Below, piece after piece: positions 1-8,392 of a stretch of DNA of 13,737 nucleotides. Each line of letters starts with the position of its first letter. Position 1 is the stretch's first letter. Made by a program: the position numbers and the translations under genes. The DNA is taken from NCBI GenBank assembly GCA_021784995.1, contig JAJYHA010000428.1, positions 1 to 13,737 of the forward strand, in the 5' to 3' direction. Source of the stretch: Myxococcales bacterium (GTDB lineage: Bacteria > Myxococcota > Myxococcia > Myxococcales > Anaeromyxobacteraceae). The notes beneath the pieces were generated by a model. The model did not search any database. It was not told the DNA's origin and saw only the letters and a program-made list of their open reading frames with translations.

Positions 1-318
1 GTGGCGCGGGCGGGGCTGGAGAAGAAGGCGGAGGAGGTGCTCGTCCTCGACGTGAGGGGGCTCACCAGCTACGCCGACTACTTCGTGCTCATGACGGCCG
101 ACTCGGACCGGCAGGCGGGCGCCATCGCCGACAACGTCGACCAGAGGCTGCGCGAGCTGGGCGCGTCGAGGGTGGGCGTCGAGGGGTACGAGAGCGGCCG
201 CTGGATCCTCATCGACTACGGCGACGTGGTGGCGCACGTCTTCAACCGCGAGGCGCGCGGCTTCTACGACCTCGAGGGGCTCTGGGCCGACGCGCCCCGC
301 TTCACGGTCGAGGGCTGA
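1..318 (+). CDS. rsfS: Ribosome silencing factor RsfS (Iojap/YbeB family), probably 5'-partial
   Basis: RsfS binds ribosomal protein uL14 on the large subunit and blocks subunit joining when nutrients are scarce. The frame gives 105 residues with the family core: a first strand KKAEEVLVLDV (about residues 8-18), SYADYFVLMTADSDRQ (about 23-38), VEGYESGRWILIDYGDVVAHVF (about 60-81, the GW..DYGD..VH region) and the end motif YDLEGLW. The reading begins with GTG at the first base of the window. Family members usually carry about ten more residues, an N-terminal helix, before the first strand. The true start is therefore probably upstream and this GTG may be internal. The gene ends with TGA at 316-318 and is followed by 276 bp without a gene, so it looks like the last gene of an upstream unit. 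Family identity is secure; only the start is uncertain. Confidence 0.9.
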   Translation: MARAGLEKKAEEVLVLDVRGLTSYADYFVLMTADSDRQAGAIADNVDQRLRELGASRVGVEGYESGRWILIDYGDVVAHVFNREARGFYDLEGLWADAPRFTVEG

Positions 319-411
319 TCGCCGCCGCGCGCCCGCCGGGCCCGGCCGCGCCCCTGGCGGAGCGGTGCCGGCCGGACGCTGCGCCGCGTCAGCACGGGTC
401 CCCGCCTGCCC

Positions 412-440
412 TTGCCGGGGCGGCGCGCGCTTCTGCTAAT
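412..440 (+). promoter_or_regulatory. Candidate sigma70-type promoter for nifJ
   Basis: TTGCCG at 412-417 and GCTAAT at 435-440 are separated by exactly 17 bp, the optimal spacing. Each hexamer matches four of six consensus bases. In GC-rich DNA an A/T-containing -10 like this stands out. It would give a long leader of roughly 145 nt before the nifJ start. This is a sequence match only. Confidence 0.3.
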
Positions 441-487
441 CTCGCCGCCCGCTCGGCCGGCCGCCCGTCTTGATCGTGCTCAACTCG

Positions 488-503
488 GGGCCCGGCGCTT
501 GCA
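488..503 (+). promoter_or_regulatory. Candidate sigma54 (-24/-12) promoter for nifJ
   Basis: GGGCCCG at 488-494, four bases, then TTGCA at 499-503 fits the RpoN layout TGGCACG-N4-TTGCA. Ten of the twelve specified positions match, including the essential GG (489-490) and GC (501-502) with 10 bp between them. Transcription would start near 514-516, giving a leader of about 80 nt. I saw no clear NifA-type TGT-N10-ACA activator site upstream in the short noncoding region. GC-rich DNA makes part of this match easy to get by chance. Confidence 0.35.
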
Positions 504-584
504 GGAAGTCAAGGGCATCTCGTCGAGACCCGCACAGTTTGCGGTGTGGATGGTCGATGTATCCCGCCGCGCACACTCTGCACC

Positions 585-590
585 AGGAGG
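585..590 (+). promoter_or_regulatory. Shine-Dalgarno of nifJ
   Basis: AGGAGG lies 4 nt before the ATG at 595. It decides the start in favour of 595 over in-frame upstream codons reaching back to 412, and the protein from 595 begins exactly where the family begins. Confidence 0.85.
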
Positions 591-594
591 CAGC

Positions 595-4197
<3,603 letters not shown>

Positions 4198-4221
4198 GCG
4201 CGGCCTGAGCCGTACGGCTTC

Positions 4222-4259
4222 GCGGGGGCCCGACTCGCATGCGCGGGTCGGGCCCCCGC
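4222..4259 (+). terminator. Long GC hairpin between nifJ and iorA (terminator-like, no T-tract)
   Basis: GCGGGGGCCCGAC at 4222-4234 is perfectly complementary to 4247-4259. Inside, a T-G wobble and three more pairs leave a 4-nt loop ATGC (4239-4242), so the RNA stem is about 17 bp. It starts 24 nt after the nifJ stop. No run of T follows; the next bases are CTCATGGGAG, which include the iorA Shine-Dalgarno. It could be a U-less terminator, a 3' stabiliser of nifJ mRNA, or a 5' element of iorA that limits ribosome access. Confidence 0.7.
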
Positions 4260-4264
4260 CTCAT

Positions 4265-4271
4265 GGGAGAG
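4265..4271 (+). promoter_or_regulatory. Shine-Dalgarno of iorA
   Basis: GGGAGAG ends 4 nt before the ATG at 4276 and only a few bases after the base of the GC hairpin. It supports the start at 4276 rather than the out-of-frame ATG inside the hairpin loop. Confidence 0.7.
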
Positions 4272-4275
4272 ACGC

Positions 4276-5898
4276 ATGGCGAGGATGCTGCTGTCGGGAG
4301 ACGAGGCGGTCGCGCAGGCGGCGATGGACGCGGCGGTGACGCTGGGGACGGGGTATCCGGGGACGCCGTCGACGGAGATCCTGGAGCACTTCGGGGCGCT
4401 GGGAGGGAAGGCGCAGTGGGCGCCGAACGAGAAGGTGGGGCTGGAGGTGGGGCTCGGGGCGGCGTACGGGGGAGGCCGTGCGCTGGTGACGATGAAGCAC
4501 GTTGGGCTGAACGTGGCGGCGGACCCGCTGTTCACGGCGGCGTACACGGGGGTGACGGGGGCGCTGGTGGTGGTGACGGCGGACGACCCTGGGATGGCGT
4601 CGTCGCAGAACGAGCAGGACAACCGGCGGTACGCGGTGGCGACGGGGCTGCCGATGCTGGAGCCCGCGGACGCGCAGGAGGCGTACGAGCTGCTGCTGGA
4701 GGCGGTGCGGGTGTCGGAGCGGTGGCGGGTGCCGGTGCTGTACCGGATGACGACGCGGGTGTGCCACTCGAAGTCGCTGGTGGAGCGGCGGGCGGAGGGG
4801 CTGGGGGCGCCGGCGCCGCGGTTCGAGCGAGACATCGCGGGGCGCGTGATGGTGCCCGGGTACGCGCGGGCGGCGCACCGGCGGCTGCGGGCGAAGCTGG
4901 CGGAGATGGCGGCGTGGGGCGAGGTGGAGGGGCCGCACCGGGAGGTGGAGGGGAGCCGGGCGCTGGGGATCGTGACGGCGGGGGTGACGTACCTGCACGC
5001 GGCGGAGGCGGCGCCGGGGGCGAGCCTGTTCAAGGTGGGGATGGTGCACCCGCTGCCGGTGGAGCGGATCCGGGCGTTCGCGGGGCGGGTGGAGCGGTGC
5101 GTGGTGGTGGAGGAGGGGGACCCGGTGATGGCGGAGGCGCTGCGCGCCGCTGGGGTGGCGGTGGAGTCGAAGGGGGAGATGTACCGGTTCGGGGAGCTGG
5201 ACGTGCAGCGGGTGCGGCGGATCCTGGCGCGGGACGAGACGCCGGAGGTGGCGCCGCCGCGAGGGAAGGCGCCGGAGCTGTGCCCATCGTGCCCGTACCA
5301 CCCGGTGTACGCGACGCTGAAGAAGCTGGACTGCATCGTGGCCGGGGACATCGGGTGCTACACGCTGGGGGTGATGGAGCCGTACCAGGCGATGGACACG
5401 TGCGTGGCGATGGGGGCGTCGGTGGGGGTGGGGCTGGGGCTGCGGCACGTGCTGCCGGCGGAGGAGGCGCGGCGGGTGGTGTCGATCATCGGGGACTCGA
5501 CGTTCATCCACTCGGGGATCTCGGGGCTGATGGAGATGGTGTACAACCCGCCGGCGACGGGGCACGTGGTGATCGTGCTGGACAACGGGACGACGGCGAT
5601 GACGGGGCAGCAGGAGCACCCGGGGACGGGGCGGACGCTGGGGCACGCGCCGACGGGGAAGGTGTCGATCGAGGGGATGGCGCAGGCGATGGGGATCCAC
5701 GCGACGGTGATCGACGGGTTCGCGGACCCGGGCGGGTTCGAGCGGCTGCTGCGGGAGCGGCTGTCGGTGCCGCAGCTGTCGATGATCGTGTCGCGGCGCC
5801 CCTGCGTGCTGGCCGCGGCCGACATCCGCAAGTGGGAGAAGGCGACCGCCGACCTGCGCGTCGCCGACCCCTGCGCCGCGTGCCTGGAGGCGAGGTGA
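4276..5898 (+). CDS. iorA: Indolepyruvate ferredoxin oxidoreductase alpha subunit, lacking the C-terminal ferredoxin domain
   Basis: IorA with IorB decarboxylates aryl-pyruvates with CoA to aryl-acetyl-CoA, reducing ferredoxin, in the cytoplasm. This protein has 540 residues. GYPGTPSTE (26-34) and NEKVGLEVGLGAA mark the N-terminal pyrimidine-binding domain, and ADDPGMASSQNEQD follows. The TPP domain has CPSC (C336, C339), GDIGC (C361), GDS (406-408) and DNGTTAMTG with N437. The CxxC and GDIGC cysteines resemble proximal-cluster ligands of related enzymes. Family members usually continue past RRPC (here 507-510) into a domain binding two [4Fe-4S] clusters, for a total over 600 residues. Here only about 30 more residues follow, with a remnant CAAC (C533, C536), then TGA. 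Codons 1 to about 507 end overwhelmingly in G, unlike the neighbours. iorB starts 4 nt downstream. Family is sure; electron exit route is unclear. Confidence 0.93.
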   Translation: MARMLLSGDEAVAQAAMDAAVTLGTGYPGTPSTEILEHFGALGGKAQWAPNEKVGLEVGLGAAYGGGRALVTMKHVGLNVAADPLFTAAYTGVTGALVVVTADDPGMASSQNEQDNRRYAVATGLPMLEPADAQEAYELLLEAVRVSERWRVPVLYRMTTRVCHSKSLVERRAEGLGAPAPRFERDIAGRVMVPGYARAAHRRLRAKLAEMAAWGEVEGPHREVEGSRALGIVTAGVTYLHAAEAAPGASLFKVGMVHPLPVERIRAFAGRVERCVVVEEGDPVMAEALRAAGVAVESKGEMYRFGELDVQRVRRILARDETPEVAPPRGKAPELCPSCPYHPVYATLKKLDCIVAGDIGCYTLGVMEPYQAMDTCVAMGASVGVGLGLRHVLPAEEARRVVSIIGDSTFIHSGISGLMEMVYNPPATGHVVIVLDNGTTAMTGQQEHPGTGRTLGHAPTGKVSIEGMAQAMGIHATVIDGFADPGGFERLLRERLSVPQLSMIVSRRPCVLAAADIRKWEKATADLRVADPCAACLEAR

Positions 5899-5902
5899 GA
5901 CG

Positions 5903-6403
5903 ATGAGCAAGGTGACCAACGTCGTCCTGGCCGGGCTGGGGGGGCAGGGGGTGATCACCGCCTCCGACATCCTGGCCGACGCGGCGATCCGGGCCGGGCT
6001 CGACGTGAAGAAGGCCGAGGTGCACGGGATGAGCCAGCGCGGCGGATCCGTGACCTGCGACGTGCGCTTCGGCGACCGGGTGCTCTCGCCCATGGTGCCG
6101 CGGGGCGAGACCGACTTCCTGCTCGTGCTGGCGCCCTCGGAGGTGGAGGTGACGCGGTCCCTGCTCCGGCCGGGCGGCGTGCTGATCCGGCCCGACCTGG
6201 TGAAGGAGAGCGAGCTCTCGAACCGGCGGAGCCTCAACGTCGCCCTGCTGGGCGCGCTCAGCCACCACCTGGCCGGCGTGATCCCCTCGGAGGTGCTCCT
6301 GGAGGCCGTGAAGGCGAGCCTGCCCGAGCGCCTGCACGCCGTGAACGAGCAGGCGTTCGCCCTCGGCCGCGCGACGGCGGCCGGCCAGCGGACCCGGGCG
6401 TGA
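5903..6403 (+). CDS. iorB: Indolepyruvate ferredoxin oxidoreductase beta subunit (short form)
   Basis: This is the gamma-type (POR_N/KOR gamma) subunit that pairs with IorA and helps bind CoA. It has 166 residues. Visible family motifs are AGLGGQGV (10-17), VHGMSQRGGSV (40-50), the VRFGD segment and P..ETDFLLVLAPSEV, then NVALLGALSHHL and a C-terminal NEQAFALG. Relatives are typically about 180-200 residues. The missing length falls between RPGGVLIRPDL and RRSLNVALLGA, where relatives carry a further strand-helix stretch, so the protein looks internally shortened rather than truncated at an end. The start ATG is 4 nt after the iorA stop, with GAGGTGAG overlapping the iorA end, indicating translational coupling. 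Base use returns to the C-rich third-position pattern of the other genes. A run of G tracts at 5933-5951 lies within the first 17 codons. Confidence 0.92.
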   Translation: MSKVTNVVLAGLGGQGVITASDILADAAIRAGLDVKKAEVHGMSQRGGSVTCDVRFGDRVLSPMVPRGETDFLLVLAPSEVEVTRSLLRPGGVLIRPDLVKESELSNRRSLNVALLGALSHHLAGVIPSEVLLEAVKASLPERLHAVNEQAFALGRATAAGQRTRA

Positions 6404-6430
6404 TCCCCCCGGCGCCCACACGTCGACACC

Positions 6431-6449
6431 GGGCATGCCGCGCATGCCC
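6431..6449 (+). repeat. Perfect inverted repeat upstream of paaK
   Basis: GGGCATGC at 6431-6438 and GCATGCCC at 6442-6449 form an 8-bp perfect stem around a 3-nt centre (CGC), ending 24 nt before the paaK start. The near-palindromic form would suit a dimeric regulator's operator; as RNA it would be a compact hairpin. No T-tract follows. Function is inference. Confidence 0.55.
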
Positions 6450-6461
6450 TCCCGCAGCCAC

Positions 6462-6467
6462 GGAGGT
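6462..6467 (+). promoter_or_regulatory. Shine-Dalgarno of paaK
   Basis: GGAGGT with a 6-nt spacer to ATG at 6474 selects this start over the in-frame ATG at 6435. Confidence 0.85.
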
Positions 6468-6473
6468 CGCACC

Positions 6474-7796
6474 ATGAGCCTGTGGAATGATCCGCCAGGT
6501 GGCTTCCATCCGCTGAGCGCCCCCGACTACCTGCCGCGGGACCGGCTGGCCGAGCTGCAGCTGCAGCGCCTCCGGTCGGTCGTGACGCGCGCGTACGAGC
6601 GGGTGGCCATCTTCCGCCAGCGCATGGAGGCGCGCGGGCTCACGCCGCGGTCGATCGAGCGCCTGGAGGACCTGGGCCGCCTGCCCTTCACGGTCAAGGT
6701 CGATCTCCGGGACACCTACCCGTTCGGCCTCTTCGCCAGCCCGATGGAGGAGATCGTCCGGCTCCACGCCTCCTCCGGCACCACCGGCAAGCCCATCGTG
6801 GTGGCCTACACGCAGTCCGACCTGCAGGTCTGGACCGAGGTGATGGTCCGCAGCTTCGCGGCCTGCGGCCTCCACCGCGGCGACGTGCTCCAGAACGCCT
6901 ACGGGTACGGCCTCTTCACGGGCGGGCTCGGGGCGCACTACGGCGCCGAGGCGCTGGGCGCCACGGTCATCCCCATCAGCGGCGGCAACACCGAGCGCCA
7001 GCTCATGGTGATGCAGGACTTCGGCGTCACCGCCATCTGCTGCACCCCCTCCTACTTCCTGCACCTCGTCGAGCGCGCCCGCGAGATGAAGATCGACTTC
7101 TCGCGCATGCGCGTGGGCGTCTTCGGCGCCGAGCCCTGGAGCGAGGCCATGCGCGAGCGCATCCAGGCCGACACCGGGGTGCGGGCCCAGGACATCTACG
7201 GCCTGTCGGAGATCACCGGCCCTGGCGTCGGGTGCGAGTGCGTCCACCAGCAGGGGCTCCACATCTTCGAGGACCACTTCTACCCGGAGATCATCGACCC
7301 GGAGACGGGGGCCGTCCTTCCGGATGGGGCCGAGGGGGAGCTGGTGCTGACCACGCTCTCCAAGCAGGCCATGCCGCTCATCCGCTACCGCACGCGGGAC
7401 GTCACCGCCATCCAGACGGAGCCGTGCCGCTGCGGCCGCACCCTGCGCCGCATCCGCCGCATCACGCGCCGCTCGGACGACATGTTCATCATCCGCGGCG
7501 TCAACGTCTTCCCGTCGCAGATCGAGACGGCGCTCCTGCAGATCGAGGGCACGCTCCCGCACTACGAGATCGTCCTCACGCGCTCCAAGGGGCTCGACCA
7601 GATCGAGGTCAAGGTCGAGGTCACGGCCGAGGTCTTCTCCGACAAGATCCGCGCCCTCGAGGCCCTGCAGCGCAACATCGAGAACGCCATCGAGCACGTG
7701 CTGGGGATCCGCGTCCAGGTGACGCTGGTCGAGCCGCGGTCGCTGGCGCGGAGCGAAGGGAAGGCCAAGCGGGTCAACGACCTGCGCAAGATCTAG
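6474..7796 (+). CDS. paaK: Phenylacetate-CoA ligase (AMP-forming)
   Basis: A member of the ANL adenylating superfamily that activates phenylacetate or a similar aryl acid with ATP and CoA to the CoA thioester, AMP and PPi. It has 440 residues, the normal PaaK length. The phosphate-binding loop HASSGTTGKP is intact (98-107). YGLSEITGPGVGCEC starts at 242, giving the YGxxE aromatic/acid motif. RYRTRDVTAI is the ribose-binding hinge region, followed by CRCGRTLRRI with two cysteines typical of the family. A C-terminal SEGKAKRVNDLRK (K430, K432) carries the catalytic lysine region. It sits between iorB and the ACT gene, which suggests its acid is the free form of the IorAB product. The family is polyphyletic in substrate, so phenylacetate, indoleacetate or hydroxyphenylacetate are all possible. 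Confidence 0.94.
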   Translation: MSLWNDPPGGFHPLSAPDYLPRDRLAELQLQRLRSVVTRAYERVAIFRQRMEARGLTPRSIERLEDLGRLPFTVKVDLRDTYPFGLFASPMEEIVRLHASSGTTGKPIVVAYTQSDLQVWTEVMVRSFAACGLHRGDVLQNAYGYGLFTGGLGAHYGAEALGATVIPISGGNTERQLMVMQDFGVTAICCTPSYFLHLVERAREMKIDFSRMRVGVFGAEPWSEAMRERIQADTGVRAQDIYGLSEITGPGVGCECVHQQGLHIFEDHFYPEIIDPETGAVLPDGAEGELVLTTLSKQAMPLIRYRTRDVTAIQTEPCRCGRTLRRIRRITRRSDDMFIIRGVNVFPSQIETALLQIEGTLPHYEIVLTRSKGLDQIEVKVEVTAEVFSDKIRALEALQRNIENAIEHVLGIRVQVTLVEPRSLARSEGKAKRVNDLRKI

Positions 7797-7898
7797 GCGG
7801 CCGGGCTGGCGAGGACGCGAGGGACACAGCGGATGCGACATTCCGCCGCGATGGGCTATCCTGCCAGGAGGCCCGTCGGCGGCAGCGAGGAGCGGCCC
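7797..7898. other. paaK-ACT gap
   Basis: A gap of 102 bases. It contains a weak 5-bp inverted pair GCGGA/TCCGC (7829-7833, 7842-7846) and, at the end, the ACT gene ribosome site GAGGAG (7887-7892). No convincing promoter was seen. An in-frame upstream ATG at 7833 lacks a ribosome site and would add a non-family N-terminus. Confidence 0.5.
7887..7892 (+). promoter_or_regulatory. Shine-Dalgarno of ACT gene
   Basis: GAGGAG with a 6-nt spacer to ATG at 7899. It decides the start against the in-frame ATG codons at 7833 and 7851. Confidence 0.75.
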
Positions 7899-8324
7899 AT
7901 GGAAGTGGCGCAGATGTCGGTCTTTCTCGAGAACCGCTCGGGAGGCCTGGCGAGCGTGGTGGACGTCCTCGGGCGCAACGGAGTCGACATCAAGGCGCTC
8001 TCCGTGGCCGACATGTCCGACTTCGGCATCCTGCGCCTGATCGTGGACGACCCCGATCGCACCCGGGCCCTCCTGAAGGAGGCCGGCTTCACCGCCGAGA
8101 AGACGCAGGTGGTGGCGATCGAGGTGCCCGATCGCCCGGGCGGCCTCGCCCAGACGCTGCGCGCCCTGCGCGATCGGCGCATCAACGTGGAGTACATGTA
8201 CTCGGCGGCGCGGAAGAGCGGCGAGCGCGCCATCATCATCTTCCGCTTCGACGAGACGACCCGCGCCCTCGAGGCGCTGCGGGAGTCGGGGATCAAGGTC
8301 CTCGAGGCGCTCGACGCGCTGTAG
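7899..8324 (+). CDS. Tandem ACT-domain protein (probable amino-acid-responsive regulator)
   Basis: A 141-residue protein made of two ACT domains and nothing else visible. The first runs from about 4 to 68, with the ligand-loop motif ENRSGGL (11-17) and a strand FGILRLIVDD. The second runs from about 70 to 141, with PDRPGGL (77-83) and a strand ERAIIIFRF. ACT domains bind small ligands, usually amino acids, at dimer interfaces. Stand-alone tandem ACT proteins often sit beside aryl-CoA ligase and 2-oxoacid oxidoreductase genes, as here. There is no DNA-binding or catalytic domain, so it would act by contacting a partner, perhaps the ligase or IorAB; that is inference. The start at 7899 is chosen because GAGGAG (7887-7892) lies 6 nt upstream and the domain begins immediately after it. 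Confidence 0.88.
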   Translation: MEVAQMSVFLENRSGGLASVVDVLGRNGVDIKALSVADMSDFGILRLIVDDPDRTRALLKEAGFTAEKTQVVAIEVPDRPGGLAQTLRALRDRRINVEYMYSAARKSGERAIIIFRFDETTRALEALRESGIKVLEALDAL

Positions 8325-8341
8325 CGCAGGAATCGGACGGT

Positions 8342-8364
8342 GGGCACGGCGCCGGGCCGTGCCC
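8342..8364 (+). repeat. Perfect 9-bp hairpin between ACT gene and livK
   Basis: GGGCACGGC (8342-8350) and GCCGTGCCC (8356-8364) pair perfectly around a 5-nt loop, GCCGG. It begins 18 nt after the ACT stop and ends 28 nt before livK. There is no T-tract. Such hairpins commonly protect or punctuate mRNA ahead of an abundant binding-protein gene. A partial terminator is the alternative. Confidence 0.65.
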
Positions 8365-8381
8365 GGACGGTACACCCAGAC

Positions 8382-8388
8382 GGAGGAG
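8382..8388 (+). promoter_or_regulatory. Shine-Dalgarno of livK
   Basis: GGAGGAG with a 4-nt spacer to ATG at 8393, a strong site. The same frame is open far upstream, but the signal peptide begins exactly at this ATG. Confidence 0.88.
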
Positions 8389-8392
8389 ATCC

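Larger units (their letters stand above)
319..594. other. Intergenic region between rsfS and nifJ
   Basis: No convincing gene lies here. The region holds a 12-bp perfect palindrome GCCGGGCCCGGC at 335-346 shortly after the rsfS stop (possible hairpin or site), a 5-bp inverted pair GACGC/GCGTC at 375-379 and 386-390, a sigma70-like -35/-10 pair (412-440), a sigma54-like -24/-12 element (488-503) and the nifJ Shine-Dalgarno (585-590). The nifJ frame stays open upstream to 412, but that stretch (about 61 codons) does not resemble the start of the enzyme family and is read as 5' untranslated sequence. Confidence 0.6.
6404..6473. other. iorB-paaK gap
   Basis: Seventy bases without a gene. They contain the inverted repeat at 6431-6449 and the paaK Shine-Dalgarno. 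An in-frame upstream ATG at 6435 lies inside the inverted repeat and has no good ribosome site, so it is not used as the paaK start. Confidence 0.6.

Noticed and set aside
412..594. In-frame N-terminal extension of nifJ by 61 codons
   Set aside because: The ATG at 595 has AGGAGG four bases upstream and starts exactly at the family N-terminus. The extension looks like untranslated DNA and contains the promoter candidates.
4222..4259. Classical intrinsic terminator after nifJ
   Set aside because: The stem is excellent but no T-run follows, so it is recorded as terminator-like rather than as a standard intrinsic terminator.
4261..6429. Long minus-strand frame opposite iorA and iorB
   Set aside because: It is the complement of strongly G-ending codons, giving low-complexity Arg/His/Pro/Leu-rich sequence with no domain, and it spans two clear plus-strand genes and their junction.
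6435..6473. Upstream start adding 13 residues to PaaK
   Set aside because: It lies within an inverted repeat and lacks a ribosome site, whereas GGAGGT precedes the ATG at 6474.
7833..7898. Upstream start adding 22 residues to the ACT protein
   Set aside because: No ribosome site and no family match; the ACT domain begins right after the ATG at 7899, which has GAGGAG upstream.
7232..8392. Open frame running through paaK and the ACT gene into livK
   Set aside because: Only the part from 8393 is real: a signal peptide and ribosome site start there, and the upstream part is out of frame with paaK and the ACT protein.
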